Assembly: GCA_025667525.1 (NCBI GenBank)
Contig: CM046879.1
Coordinates: 359,928,639-359,992,638, forward strand
Length of the DNA stretch: 64,000 nt
Reading direction: 5' to 3'
Source of the DNA: Glebionis coronaria
Taxonomy: Eukaryota; Streptophyta; Magnoliopsida; Asterales; Asteraceae
Numbering within the stretch: position 1 is the stretch's first letter; the number at the start of each line of letters is the position of its first letter. The notes below the pieces were generated by a model. It was not told the DNA's origin. It was given only the letters and a program-made list of their open reading frames with translations, and ran no database searches. The translations under genes and the position numbers were made by a program. Of this stretch, positions 24,139-35,877 are shown piece by piece.

Positions 24139-25717
24139 TGATTATGACTACGAGATTCGTTACGATCCTGGTAAAGCGAATGTGGTAACTGATGCTCTTA
24201 GTAGAAAGGAAAGAGATAAGTCAATAAGAGTTAGAGCTTTGACGATGTTGGAAAGTGTTGATTTTACAGAAGAGATATTGAAAGCCCAAACTAATGGATT
24301 GAAGGAAGAGAACGTTGAGGCAGAAAATTTGGGTAGAATGTTGAAACCATTGTTTGAAGTAAGGTCGAATGGATTGAGGTATTTTAAGAATAGGATTTGG
24401 TTACCGTTGTGTCCGTCTGAGAAAGATTCGTTAGGGGTGCGAGATTTGGTGATGAATGAATCTCATAAGTCGAAGTATTCAATACATCCTGAATCGGACA
24501 AGATGTATCAAGATCTTAAGAAAATTTATTGGTGGCCGAATATGAAGGCAGATATAGCACAATATGTTAATAAGTGTTTAACTTGTGCGAAAATGAAGGC
24601 TGAACGTAAGAAACCGTCTGGATTACTAGTGCAACCTTAGATTCCTGAGTGGAAATGGGAGAAGATTACAATGGATTTTGTGACAGGTTTACCAAGGACT
24701 ACAAATGGTAGTGATATGATATGGGTGATTGTAGATAGATTGACTAAGTCTGCTCACTTTTTGCCAATGAAGAAGACAGATAGTATGGAGAGGTTAACAA
24801 CAGTGTATGTGAAGGAGATTGTTTGTCGACATGGTGTGCCATTGTCGATAATTTCTGATCATGATAGTAGGTTTACTTCAGAATTTTGTAAGTCTTTGCA
24901 GAAAGCGATGGGAACGGAGTTATGTTTGAGTACAGCATATCATCCGGAAATTGATGGGCAAAGTGAGAGAACGATTCAAACGTTAGAGGATATGCTTCGT
25001 GCATGTGTGATTGATTTTGGAAATGGTTGGGATAAGCATTTGCCATTGGTTGAATTTTCGTACAATAATAGTTATCATTCTAGTATTAAAGTCGCTCCAT
25101 TTGAAGCTTTGTATGGACGTAAGTGTAGATCTCCAGTGTGTTGGAGTGAGGTAGGAGAAAGTCAATTGACTGGGCCTGAAATGATATTTGAGACGACTGA
25201 AAAGATTGTGCAAATCAAGAAGCATTTGTTATCTGCCAGAAGTAAACAAAAGAGTTATGCTGATAAAAGAAGGAAACCGTTGGAGTTTGAAGTAGGAGAC
25301 ATGGTTATGTTGAAAGTATCTCCATGGAAAGGAGTAATACGTTTTGGAAAGAGAGAAGAGTTGAGCCCTAGATATATTGGACCATTTAAGATTATCCAAA
25401 GGATTGGATTGGTGGCTTATAAGTTAGAATTGCTTGATGAGCTTAAGGCTATTCATAATACTTTTCATGTGTCTAATTTGAAGAAGTGTTTAGCTTAAAG
25501 GGATGTGGTGATTCCATTGGAGGAAATTCAACTTGATGATAAGTTGCATTTTATAGAGGAACCTGTAGAGATAATGGATAGGGAAGTTAAGAAGTTGAAG
25601 CATAGTAGAATTCCGATTGTGAAGATGAGATGGAACTCTAGGCGTGGGCCAGAGTTTACGTGGGAACGAGAGGATTTCTTTAAGGACAAGTATCCTCATT
25701 TGTTTAGGAAGGATTAA
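24131..25717 (+). pseudogene. Element F integrase with C-terminal chromodomain-like segment
   Basis: Starts with the end of RNase H (DPGKANVV, D-A-L-S-R-K). The HHCC zinc region keeps the Cys pair C-L-T-C-A-K, followed by a TAG where Gln is expected. The catalytic core has [15 protein letters not shown] and G-Q-S-E-R-T, carrying D, D and E. The G-P-F/Y module reads R-Y-I-G-P-F-K-I. After a TAA at 25496 the frame continues to SRIPIVKMRWNSRRGPEFTW, the aromatic-poor chromodomain remnant typical of Tekay chromoviruses, ending K-Y-P-H-L-F. In related elements this segment steers insertion to heterochromatin. Confidence 0.9.
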
Positions 25718-25740
25718 GCGCCGCGAACGTCGCTTCTTTT

Positions 25741-25752
25741 AAGAAGGGGGGA
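25741..25752 (+). other. Polypurine tract of element F
   Basis: AAGAAGGGGGGA directly abuts the 3' LTR and would prime plus-strand synthesis. Confidence 0.85.
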
Positions 25753-28393
25753 TGTGACAACCCAAAAACGAGGTCATTGCTTAATCTTATTTTACGATTA
25801 TTTATGAAATTTTTGGGTGAGTTTGAACTATATTTATTTTTGGAGGTTTTAGTTTAAACCGATGTTAGAAGGTCTATATTTAATATTTATTAAGTATAAG
25901 GAGTATTAGCAAGCGTGATGTCGATGGATGCCAAATAATTTGCGTTTTATTGTCGGTAGTTCGTTTTATTATTTTTGAGGTTTTATTTTAAATGACGTGT
26001 TAAGTAGAGTCGAGAGTCGATATTATTATTTTTGAGGTACGTTTTAAATTTTTAAAAGTATCTTTATGAAACCCGAGCCCCGTAAATATTTTGAAAATTG
26101 ACTAATAGTTATTTCCCGCTTTTTAGCTAACTATTTATATTTTTAGCCACAACTATTGTCAAATTGCAACTTTGCTCCCTACCCCACTATATATAAACCA
26201 CAAACAAACACACACACCACCATTTTTCATTTAAAATTTTCACTATCTCTCTCTCTTTCTCTCCATTTTGCCGAAACCCACCACCATCACCAAAATCCTT
26301 ACATTTTCAATTTTATCTTGAGTTTGAGGTTGAATCCAACTAAACCAAACATAGAACCACTCTTATAATTGCATAAGGATCACATTGGTGTAATAATTTT
26401 ACACATGCAAGCACATTTTTTTTCTCTTGATGTTGGTAGGTAGGAGCTATGATCATGCATGGCATTTTCATGATGATCCATGGTGGTTTTTGCTAAAAAT
26501 CTTGTTAGAAACTTCATTTTGATCTAAAGATTTTTATTTTGATTATGATTTTGATTTTATGGTTGATGTATTATGATATTAAGGTATAGAAATGACCATT
26601 TTTGTCGTTGGTTTTTATCAAAAAGTTGATTTTGTGCAATATTTTTATAGCCATTTTATAACAGTAAGTAAAGTGTAAAATCCGAATTTTTATGTTTTGA
26701 AAATTGATTAAATTATAGCCTAGGGTTGTAGATAATTTTCTTAGCTTCGATTTGATATAAGGTAAAGCTTCTAGCTCCAAACGAGCGCAAAGTTATGATG
26801 TTTTGAATGATCGTGTACCGGGAGACGAGTATCGGCACTACAAATAGTTGTTGTCGATATTTGGATCGAATCTCGGGGGACTCTAAATGGATGTTTTGAA
26901 AAATTTAACCTACTGATAATGAGGTGGTTATTTTATAGTTTGAGTTTACTTTAAAACCCGAGTGTCGGTTTTGTAAACGGAGTCATTTAAAGAAGTTAAA
27001 ACGGTTATATGAAAAATTAACGTAAATCTGTCCGGATTTTGTAGTTTGAAAATGAGTTGGGTAAAGTACTTTAAAAGTAATTTCATTTGATAAACTTGTA
27101 AGAGGACTTTCTATATATAGTAAGTTAGTTTATCGAGTCGTTTCATAAACGGTTGACGAGTTTAAAAGGGGTAAATAAGCTAGTACATGTAGTATGTACC
27201 GGCGGACTTTGTTAAAAGTGTAAAATGGTAAAGTAAATGTGTAGTAAAGTATAATGAAGTTATTTATATCGTTTACTCTCGAGTGTATTGTGGTTTTATG
27301 AGTTGAGTTTGATGTTGTTATGTATTATTTATTTCTCGAGTCATTATTAATGAACGTGCCTTATTTGATAGGTAGCGGTTCTCGTGTTTGAAAGGCATCC
27401 ATTATTATCGTCGACGATCATCTCGCTAGATCTCTTATACTAAGCTGAGTCTATAGCCTCGCTTTCTACTCGTTTTAATGATTTTAATACCCGCGAGGGG
27501 GATACATGCTATTTGAAAATAAATGAACACAAGTCATGAGTAATTGTTGGACCCGAATGTTGCCTAAAGTTGATTTCATTGTATTGAGTAACTTGTTGCT
27601 AAAGACCCTAAATTCATGAGCCGTTAACTATCTTCTGACTTGATGTTGTGAGTCGGGAATAGCCGCTTATTCTAATGATAGTACTATTGGGTTGACCACC
27701 CTATCTGAGACCAGGGAATTACGTTGAGTAACCCACTGGGAAGGATAATTTTACGTAAATAAGATTGTGGTATTCTAGCAACTGATACCCTATAGGGGCA
27801 ATGGTTTTTATTCTAGTCATGCCGGCATTTGGCGTGGGTGACTATTTGGTTAAGGGGTCGGTGTCATGAGCTTAAATACAATGTTTAATGTTTATTACTG
27901 CCTTGAATATAGATTGTGTGTACGACAATTCTATAAATGATTATGATTGATTTCCTTCTTGTGTTCAAATGTGATTTGATAAACCTATAGTCTCGCTCAA
28001 CATTATTGTTGACTCGTTTTATGCATGTATTTCAGGTAATAGGAAGTGATGGAGCATGGAGCTTTGCTGTGGAGGTTGTGGCTTGGCTTTTGAAAGAATG
28101 TTGGTCTAAACTGTTTCTACCTTTTAATGTTGAACAATTTACTTTATGTTGATGTACTGTACTAAACTTGTTGGTTGTTGGTCGAGATCCATGGGGACAA
28201 AACGCTTTACTCTAGTGTCGTGTCAGTACAATTTGGGTTAAAATTTATGTTTTAGACCTTTTATGAAAATCATGTTTATTTTTATGTGTAAACGTCTCTA
28301 TTTTGAGTCGTTTAATATACCTTGTGTGATGATGCTTGTGTCTAGCACCCAATTGTGTATTTCCGCTGTACAATGTAAATTGGGGGTGTTAGA
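25753..28393 (+). repeat. 3' LTR of element F
   Basis: Matches 17048-19637 along its length; TGTGACAACCC start and GTTAGA end. Ends immediately before the TAAAA duplication. Confidence 0.93.
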
Positions 28394-29579
28394 TAAAATG
28401 TATCATGATTTGAAGAAGTTGTACTGGTGGCCGAATATGAAAGCTGATATTGCTATGTATGTTTTTCAATGTTTGACTTGTGCAAGAGTCAAAGCTGAAC
28501 ATCAAAAGCCATAAGGACTACTTCAACAACCAAGCTTCCTATAACATCCTCTGGAAACAACTCGATTTGGGTCATTGTCGACAGACTGACCAAATCAGCT
28601 CACTTCATTCCGGTTAAAGAGCAGTTCTCACTAGAGAAGTTGACTCGTATTTATCTTGAGAATGTTGTATGTAAGCATAGAGTGCCTGTATCGATCATTT
28701 TGGATCGAGATCCTAGATTCGCATCGAATTTTTGGAAATCCCTCCAAAGATCCTTGGGAACGGATCGCGACATGAGCACTGCTTATCACCCCAAAACTGA
28801 TGGGCAGAGTGAAAGGACAATACAGACACTGGAAGATATGTTGAGAGCTTGTGTGATAGATTTTTGTAAGAATTGGGATAAACATTTTCCTTTAGCATAA
28901 TTTTCATATAACAATAGTTATCATGCTAGTATTAACGCTACACCGTTTGAAGCTTTGTATTGTAGGAAGTGTATATCTCATGTATGTTGGAGTAAAGTTG
29001 GGGATACCTAGCTCACAGGACCGGAATTGATCCGGGAGACTACGGAGATGATAGTTCAGATTAAGAATCGGGTGTTGGCTACCTGAAACAGATAGAAAAG
29101 TTACGCGGATGTGCGGCAGAAACCGATTGAGTTTGAAGTGGGTGACCATGTAATGTTGAATGTGTCGCCATGGAAAGGCGTCATAAGATTTGGAAAGCGA
29201 GGGAAACTGGATCCCCGCTATATTGGACCCTTTAAGATTTTATCTAGAGTAGGTCTGGTGGCTTACAAATTAGAGTTACCCAAAGAACTTCATGATGTTC
29301 ACAACACATTCCATGTATCTAACCTGAAGAATGTTTAGCAGTATGTGATGAGAAAATCTCGTTGGATAAGGTCCGAATTGATGAGAAGTAGCATTTTATC
29401 GAAGAACCCGTAGAGGTTATGGATCGTGAGGTAAAACAACTTACACAAAGTCGGATACATATCGTCAAGATCTGGTGGAATTTAAAGCATGGACCAGAAT
29501 TTACTTGGGAACGAGAGGATGAAATGTGGAAGAAATACCCACACCTCTTTGATTTCAATAAGAAACGGACATCAAGATG
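28394..29579 (+). pseudogene. Gypsy element E pol, continued: integrase and chromodomain-like end
   Basis: Resumes exactly where the left fragment stopped: [20 protein letters not shown], then C-L-T-C-A-R. The catalytic core shows [20 protein letters not shown] and T-D-G-Q-S-E-R-T. It ends with R-Y-I-G-P-F-K-I and a weak chromodomain-like G-P-E-F-T-W-E-R-E-D, K-Y-P-H-L-F. Several stops and frameshifts are present (for example after L-A at 28899 and near 29010 and 29085). Similar to but clearly diverged from the pol of element F. Confidence 0.9.
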
Positions 29580-29607
29580 AAATGGATCACGAGGACGTTG
29601 ATCCCTT

Positions 29608-29621
29608 TTAGGAGGAAACGT
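29608..29621 (+). other. Polypurine tract of element E
   Basis: TTAGGAGGAAACG just before the LTR start TGCGACAATC. Imperfect but correctly placed. Confidence 0.6.
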
Positions 29622-32418
29622 TGCGACAATCTGACATTTTCAGGTAGTAAATTATTTTCTCGTATATTATTTTGAAACTTATTTTTGTGTTGGTTGATGA
29701 ACTCACAATTTACGGGTTGAAATTAGGGCTTACGTGCATAATTTAACGTCCTTTACAACTAAACCAAAAACCCTAGGTTTACGTATTTACGTTTTGAACT
29801 CCGTTTTTTATGAGCATAATTTTTATTAGATTCGTTTTGTGCCGTTGATTCATAATTTATAAAAATGTTTTTCGTAAAACAAACCAAGGCCACGCAAATC
29901 AAGGAAACTAGAATCAAGGAGTACCCGTAAATTAGTGGGGATGAGACAATTTAACATTTTCCCACCCCCACTAAGGAGCGGCCAAGCTTAGCCAACACAG
30001 CTCATTAGGTGTCAATCCTTAGTTACACATCACAACCATCCAACACCTCAAAAATACTAATCACATACCATTTACTCATTCATGTTACATGCAAACAACC
30101 ACAAAACTCTCTCTATCTCTCCTCATTTCCGTCCCATACTCCACCCAAAACACCCCATTTTATTACAATTTAACCATGAATCTTGTGTTAAACTTGCATA
30201 AGATGATAGCTTTTGAAGTCTTGTTGATTGGAGGTGATCCTAACATCTACAAAGGAGTTTCCTTGGAGTCTAGGGCTAATTTTTCTCAAGGTTTTCATAT
30301 ATTTGGGTGATCTTGAAGGTGGTCTTGGTTGATCATAAGAATGGTTATCAAAAACCAAGTCTTATTCTTAACTTTCACTATCTTGGTTGGTAACAAGATC
30401 ATTTCTTCTATTACCTTGTTATTTTGTAAATGTAATCTTGTATTTTCTTTATAAATGTATATGTATATGATGATAAATGATGATAAAAGTATTATGAGGG
30501 GATCTTGTGTTGATAGATTTGGTTAAAAAGACTAAAATCTACATGTAAAGATGTTAAAATCATGGTTAAATTTATAGGCTGTATAAAACAGTAAGTAATC
30601 ATATAATAACCTGATAAAATGACTTGGATTATTGAATATACAGTAAGATACATGATTTTTACATATCTGGAGAGTTGGCCACTCAATGGAATCAATAAAA
30701 TGAGCAAGATATGATCAAAATACTAGTAAGGTTCAAATATGTATAGTCTTTTTTGGACGAATTATTAGGGATACTTAGAGGATGATTGAGCAGTATCCAA
30801 TAAGGATTTATTTGTAGCACATACTATGTAGTTTGTGCTGCCCAAATTTGAGCTTCTATCTCCTTGTAGAACTCAAGATATGGCAAAAATAGTGGAAGTG
30901 ATTTTGATAATCAGATTTGGAAATAAAAGTATATAATATTAAATGAGCACTCAAGTAATATTATTATAAAATACTTATATAAAACCTACTAACTTATGAT
31001 AATACTTATAAAATAAGTTGTATACTTTGATAAATAAGTATGACATTTTATAAAATTACAAATCGATATGTTTTCTATGTTATAAAACTATATATATAAG
31101 TTTTACGTCTTTTCGGCTAAAAACCGAAAGATTAACGTTTTCGTCAAATAAAATTTAGACGGTCGGACCCGTCTAATGTAAACTTTTTATAACTCATCAA
31201 CTGATATGTAAGTACATTTAACAAGTAAAAACCGATAAAATCTGAGCTTTATAACTTATTGACATTAATGGGCCAAAGTAGCCTTATTGGACTATTAACC
31301 CAACTAGTTTGGCTAAACACTAATGGACTTACTCATGGACTTAACTCACTTGGGCCCAACATATGAGTATAGGCCTGGTATTAAAAGTATAAATGGACTA
31401 ATATAATGTATTGGTCTTTTAATGGGCTTATTGGGCCTTAATATGTAAACAAGTTAAAACTAGTGTAACTAGTCTAAAAATTTACTAACACATAACACTA
31501 TAATGATTGAATAAAGATATAAAATCCCACTTGATCATCATTATACTTATAATATCATCATATATATACATAGCCATTATTTTTATAAAGTCATTGAACA
31601 ATAGTCTAAGACGAGTATAATTTATATAGGTTTCCGTGATTGAAGCATGCATCATCGCCGATAACCCACCTTTCATAATCAACGTGAGTTCATAGCCTCA
31701 CACACTTTTAAATGTTTTATAAAATGTTTTGTAAACCCGCGAGGGAGATAACATGCTAGTTTTTGATAAAAATAGAACACAAGTAGTACCGATGGTATGC
31801 TTATTGATATGGATCTGAATGATGCTATGACCCAATGAATGAGATAAAAAGGATTCTTATTGGTTAGGTTATGTCACTTAAAGTCCCATTAGCATGAATT
31901 GTGAACTACCGGGATTTGGTAGACGCTTATGCATATAATAGTACTATTTGAGGAAGATCACCCCAGTTCGCGCCTTGACGGTTGATCCCCGGCGTGCCAC
32001 ATTGATTGGTATGCAAATTTATGTATCAGAAGATCTACATAGCGTCATTTTTTTGACGACACGCTAACTTAGATGGGAAAATTGTTTGTCGGTTCGTGGC
32101 CCGTTGTTTGTTATAGTAAAATAGCAATGTCATGCGGCTAGTAATAATCCAATACAATTCACTATAATCCAATTATCTAAAATAACAATGTTACCTATAA
32201 TGGTAATATTGAGACTACGGTTTCATGAACGGTTTAAGATGTATGACTTGATTTATATATATATTGCATGACTAGAAATACGAGGACTCACTTTTATATA
32301 TCTGATTTCTATGACTGTTTTATATAACGGATTATATTAAACTCTATGAACTCGGCATTCACTGATATGATTTTCGCATGTTTTATCTCAGGTACTTGAA
32401 GGTAACTTGGATGGAGAT
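29622..32418 (+). mobile_element. Gypsy element E, 3' LTR (broken by Copia A)
   Basis: Begins TGCGACAATCTGAC, comparable with the LTR start of element F. The part from 30504 on is the partner of the 5' LTR at 14406-16478. The LTR is cut at GGAGAT by the start of Copia A, so its last few hundred bases (including the expected GGGTGTTA end) are not contiguous in this window. Short open frames here occur in both LTR copies and carry no protein signature. Confidence 0.85.
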
Positions 32419-32733
32419 TGTTGGGAATTATTTGTTAAGTGTCAAGTACCGTTAGTATATTCCAAGTACTGTTAGTGTTATGTAAGTACCGTTAGTGTTA
32501 ACGCGGTACATAGTAAGTACTGCTACTTATAAAGTAAGTACTGCTATGATGGTTAGGACTAATAAATCTTTGTATATGATATGTCATAGTTATAGTTAGG
32601 GTATATCTTATGTGATATACCTAAATAGTTAGAATATTGATAAAATATCGTCTGTGATATAATTATCTTTATAGAATATTCTAAGGTTTCTAGGGTTCCT
32701 TACTCTATAAAAGGAACATAGGTACAATGTCTT
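32419..32733 (+). mobile_element. Copia element A, first part of an LTR
   Basis: Starts TGTTGGGAATT, like the LTR of Copia D (TGTTGGGAATAAAATATGGG). It contains five or six copies of AAGTACCG or AAGTACTG in its first 120 bp and a good TATA box (CTATAAAAGG). It is interrupted by element B after about 315 bp. The internal part of a Copia of the same type resumes at 50800. Confidence 0.8.
32704..32713 (+). promoter_or_regulatory. TATA box of Copia A LTR
   Basis: CTATAAAAGG, 285 bp from the LTR start, corresponds in place and sequence to CTATAAAAGAAGG in the Copia D LTR. Confidence 0.6.
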
Positions 32734-33836
32734 TAATAAGTGTGTAAACACTTATCCTTTTGCCACTAAAATCAAGGAAAAACAAGACCTAATCATGTGT
32801 TTTATATCGTAAAAGTCAGAATTACGCGTGGTTTTGTGTTTTTGTGTTAAAATAGGTACAAATGATCAAAAGGAAAGAAAACACGGGATTTCATGGTCAA
32901 ATGTTGAAGAAAAGTCCAAGAAAGAGACGAAGACAAAGTCAAAAGACCAAAAGTGTGCCGAAATTCACGAAAACTGGCAATTCAACACAGAATTGAAGAA
33001 AAGATCGAGAAAGCCAAAATCGAGCTCGATTTTATCGGACTTAATCTTTTTGAAGACATTGGAGCTTTGTGGGTCCCACATTTGGGTAAATGCGCCCAAA
33101 AGCCCATTAGAGGAAATATTTACTTACACTTGAGCAAAATAAACCCATAAAAGCCCATTTGTTATTCATACGGATTGGATGTTTAAACAAATGGGCCAAA
33201 GCCCAATTTATGAATAATTGTGGGACGGATCAATTAAGTGAAGAATATTCACTTTGCTTTGCTTTGTTGGTCAAAGGTCCAGTCAACACCACAAGCCCAT
33301 TACACACAAGAAAAGGGGCGGTTACATTTTTAACATGAAAGATTTATGTTACACGATTCCCTGGACAACTTCACTGGTCCAGTTACCTCACATCTCAACC
33401 TCACACACGTGTATCATTCACTCCCTCACACAATAAATAAAACTTTTATTACCCCACCCACTCTTTGTTTCGTTAATAACAAAGCTCTCACCCTTTTTCA
33501 CTCCCTCTCTCTCTAACAGACGCACCATCTCCAAAACCCTAAAAATTGGGGGTTTTCACCATTTGATGTTTCAAGCCGCGTGTTCTTCACAGCCCCAAAT
33601 TAAATCCCCCCTGAATTCGGAAGCAAACACTAATGGTGGCCTCTCTCCTCATCCAACGTGGCATATCTCTTCCTTCTTATTGGTTGAGAAGAAGCACAAA
33701 TCCACCCTGGCAATCCAAGTAAAAAGGGGGTTTATTTTAAACCGTTGATCAAGTGAAGAAAAAGAGAGAGAAGAAAAGAAGCGGCCAGGATTTGAAGCCT
33801 TGGGCACCAAGTTCATCAAATGGGATTAGGGTTTTC

Positions 33837-33848
33837 CTATAAAATCCC
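33837..33848 (+). promoter_or_regulatory. TATA box of element B LTR
   Basis: CCTATAAAATCC followed by CTCCCACATC, same arrangement as in element C. Confidence 0.55.
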
Positions 33849-34866
33849 TCCCACATCTTGTAATGATATATTCCATTTTCTTTATTTTTACTGTTTTTAA
33901 TTAGGAGTAGGATTAAATTAGATTTAGTTTATTTTTATGCAAATTAGTTTTAGGATTAATGTAATTTTAATTTTTCAGCAATTGTAATTTTTAATATTAA
34001 TGAAAAGTTTAATTTTATTTAATTTTGTCTCATTTAAATTCCTGTCAAGCTTTTTATAATCTGCCTTAATTTTTTATTTTGGTTACTGTTTGTCTTTATT
34101 ATTATATATAAATAAAAAATAAAAAAAATAAATAGAAAGTGATTAATATATTTTCCCCACTGGAAAATATAAAAGCTACTGTACCGTTACTGTTCGAAGG
34201 GATAGTTCTTGGTTCGTGATAGTCGATGATGTTGTCCGGAGGGTAATACGGTGGTGTTTGTTTCGGATTTGTTCAAAGACGGCTCAGCGTCGCTTCTTCT
34301 ACCCAACGGAAATCCACATCAGGTTTTAAATCTTCTTTTAATTTCTTGTTAAGTTTATTAATATGCTTATGTTGCTTGCTAGTTTGGTATTATCTAATCT
34401 GCTTAAGTAGTTTATTTGGATTCAGTTTATGTTAATTTGTTATTTTGCTTAAGTTTGTTAGATTGCTAGTGTTTGAGTTACTTTTAGTTTGTTTGGATTT
34501 AATTTGGATAGGATCTGCTTAGCTTATTTTGTTTATGTTATCTGCGTTTGATTTGGTTTATGTATTTAATTATCTGCTAGTTGTTTGGACTGCTTATTAC
34601 CTTTTGCTTATTTCATTTTGGTTTAGATAGTTTAGTAGATCTGCTTATTCGGGTTGTGTAGATCTGCTAGCTTCGGTTTGCTTAGATTTGCTTATTTGTT
34701 ACTCCTAGTTAGGATTTCTTAAATTGTATTATTTGCTTATTTTCAGTGTAACTGCTTTTTTGTGCTTATTTTATGTAGCTTATTCTGCTTATATTGCTGT
34801 ATAAATAACAGACTCTTTAGTCTGTTTGTTCAAATTCCAAAAACTAAAAAAATATTAACAAAAAGT

Positions 34867-34939
34867 TGTCTGTAAGGGGACTCGAACCCCTGACCTCAAG
34901 CTCAACAAACCAACGCCTTACCAATTGTGCTAGACCCTC
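34867..34939 (-). tRNA. tRNA-Asn(GUU)-like sequence, probably a pseudogene, inside the element B LTR
   Basis: The minus strand folds with canonical tRNA spacing. There is a perfect T arm (AGGGG, loop TTCGAGT, CCCCT), a five-base variable loop, anticodon loop TTGTTGA (anticodon GTT) with T33 conserved, and A-box TAGCACAATTGG and B-box GGTTCGAGTCC matching the Pol III consensus. A run of T follows within four bases, a Pol III terminator. However, the acceptor stem has only three Watson-Crick pairs, and the D and anticodon stems are weak. It is therefore better read as a tRNA-derived or SINE-like relic with a possibly live Pol III promoter than as a working tRNA. Confidence 0.55.
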
Positions 34940-35569
34940 ATTTGCGTTTCTTTATTTGTCTTTTAATTAATATAGTATTAGTAACAGCTGTCAGATTTAT
35001 TTAATTTAGTTTTAATACAAGTTTAGTTTTATTAGATTTAATTAATAAAAGTTTTATTTCAATTTAATTAAAAAGTATTTAAATAGTTTTTCCTTTAATT
35101 CAGTTATAAATATATAAAAAGATAAAAAAATATTTTATTTAAAATTAGTTCAAATTTTAGTTTAGGTTTTAAAATAGTTTTCATAAAAAGTCTTTAAAAT
35201 AGTTTTTTTAGAATAGTATAAAATTAGTTTATTTCAATTAATTAAGTTTTATTTCATTTAAAGTTTTTTAAAGTCTTTTTTTATTCTAATTTTTAATCAA
35301 ATTAGTTTTAAATTTTGTTTTAGTTTCAAAATAGTGTTTATTTAAATTAGATTAAATTAGTTTTATTTCACATTTATTTAAAATAGTTTTAATTGTTAAT
35401 TAATTAGATTTTATTTTAAATAGTTTTTAATTAGTTTAAAATACAAAAAATTTTTAGACACCAAAAACAAAATAAGTCTTACGTTAATTGGAAATCAATT
35501 TCGAGTGAGTCGAGGAACTAACGAACAATAATTGCATAAAAAAGGATTTGCAAAATCTTAGTATTAAAA

Positions 35570-35583
35570 TGGCGCAGCTGCCG
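35570..35583 (+). other. Primer-binding site of element B
   Basis: TGGCGCAGCTGCCG, three bases after the LTR, resembles the Athila-type site complementary to tRNA-Asp (TGGCGCCGTTGCCGG). Confidence 0.75.
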
Positions 35584-35877
35584 CTTCGCTCGTTACGATT
35601 GACGATTTGTCGTGAGACGATTTGGATTTTGGGATCCGTTCGATTTTGAACGTTAACTTTTTTGTAACAAAAATCAAAAATACAAAAAAATCAAAAACTT
35701 AAAAATACATAAAAATTAAAAAATCACAAAAGCAAATTCTTTCCTAAGATATGAACCAAATTTTTTAAAAAAAAATCAAAAAGTAATACTTTTCCCAAAG
35801 TACTACACAAAAATTATTCTTCTTTATCCTCTATTGTGTTTAATTCTTTTCTCTACCCCTCTTATATATAATTCTTC

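Larger units (their letters stand above)
17048..28393 (+). mobile_element. Ty3/Gypsy chromovirus element F (Tekay/Del-like), complete but degenerate
   Basis: The element is bounded by TAAAA duplications (17043-17047 and 28394-28398). LTRs begin TGTGACAACCC and end GTTAGA; the 5' LTR is 2,590 bp and the 3' LTR 2,641 bp. Between them are a tRNA-Met-type primer site, an accessory ORF, gag, protease, reverse transcriptase, RNase H, integrase and a C-terminal chromodomain-like segment, the order of a chromovirus. Coding regions hold several stops, three single-base frameshifts and a lost protease-RT linker. Excising it joins the pol of element E in frame. Confidence 0.93.
32734..35566 (+). repeat. 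5' LTR of element B
   Basis: The first bases form a hairpin (AGTGT-GTAA-ACACT). A TATA box lies about 1,100 bp in. Between 34345 and 34800 there are roughly 15 copies of TGCTTA or CTGCTTAG-like words, and a tRNA-like sequence lies on the minus strand at 34867-34939. The rest, from about 34990, is AT-rich TTTAATT-type DNA. No gene is supported. Confidence 0.85.

Noticed and set aside
34867..34939. Functional nuclear tRNA gene
   Set aside because: Acceptor stem has only three Watson-Crick pairs and the D stem two; kept only as a tRNA-like sequence.
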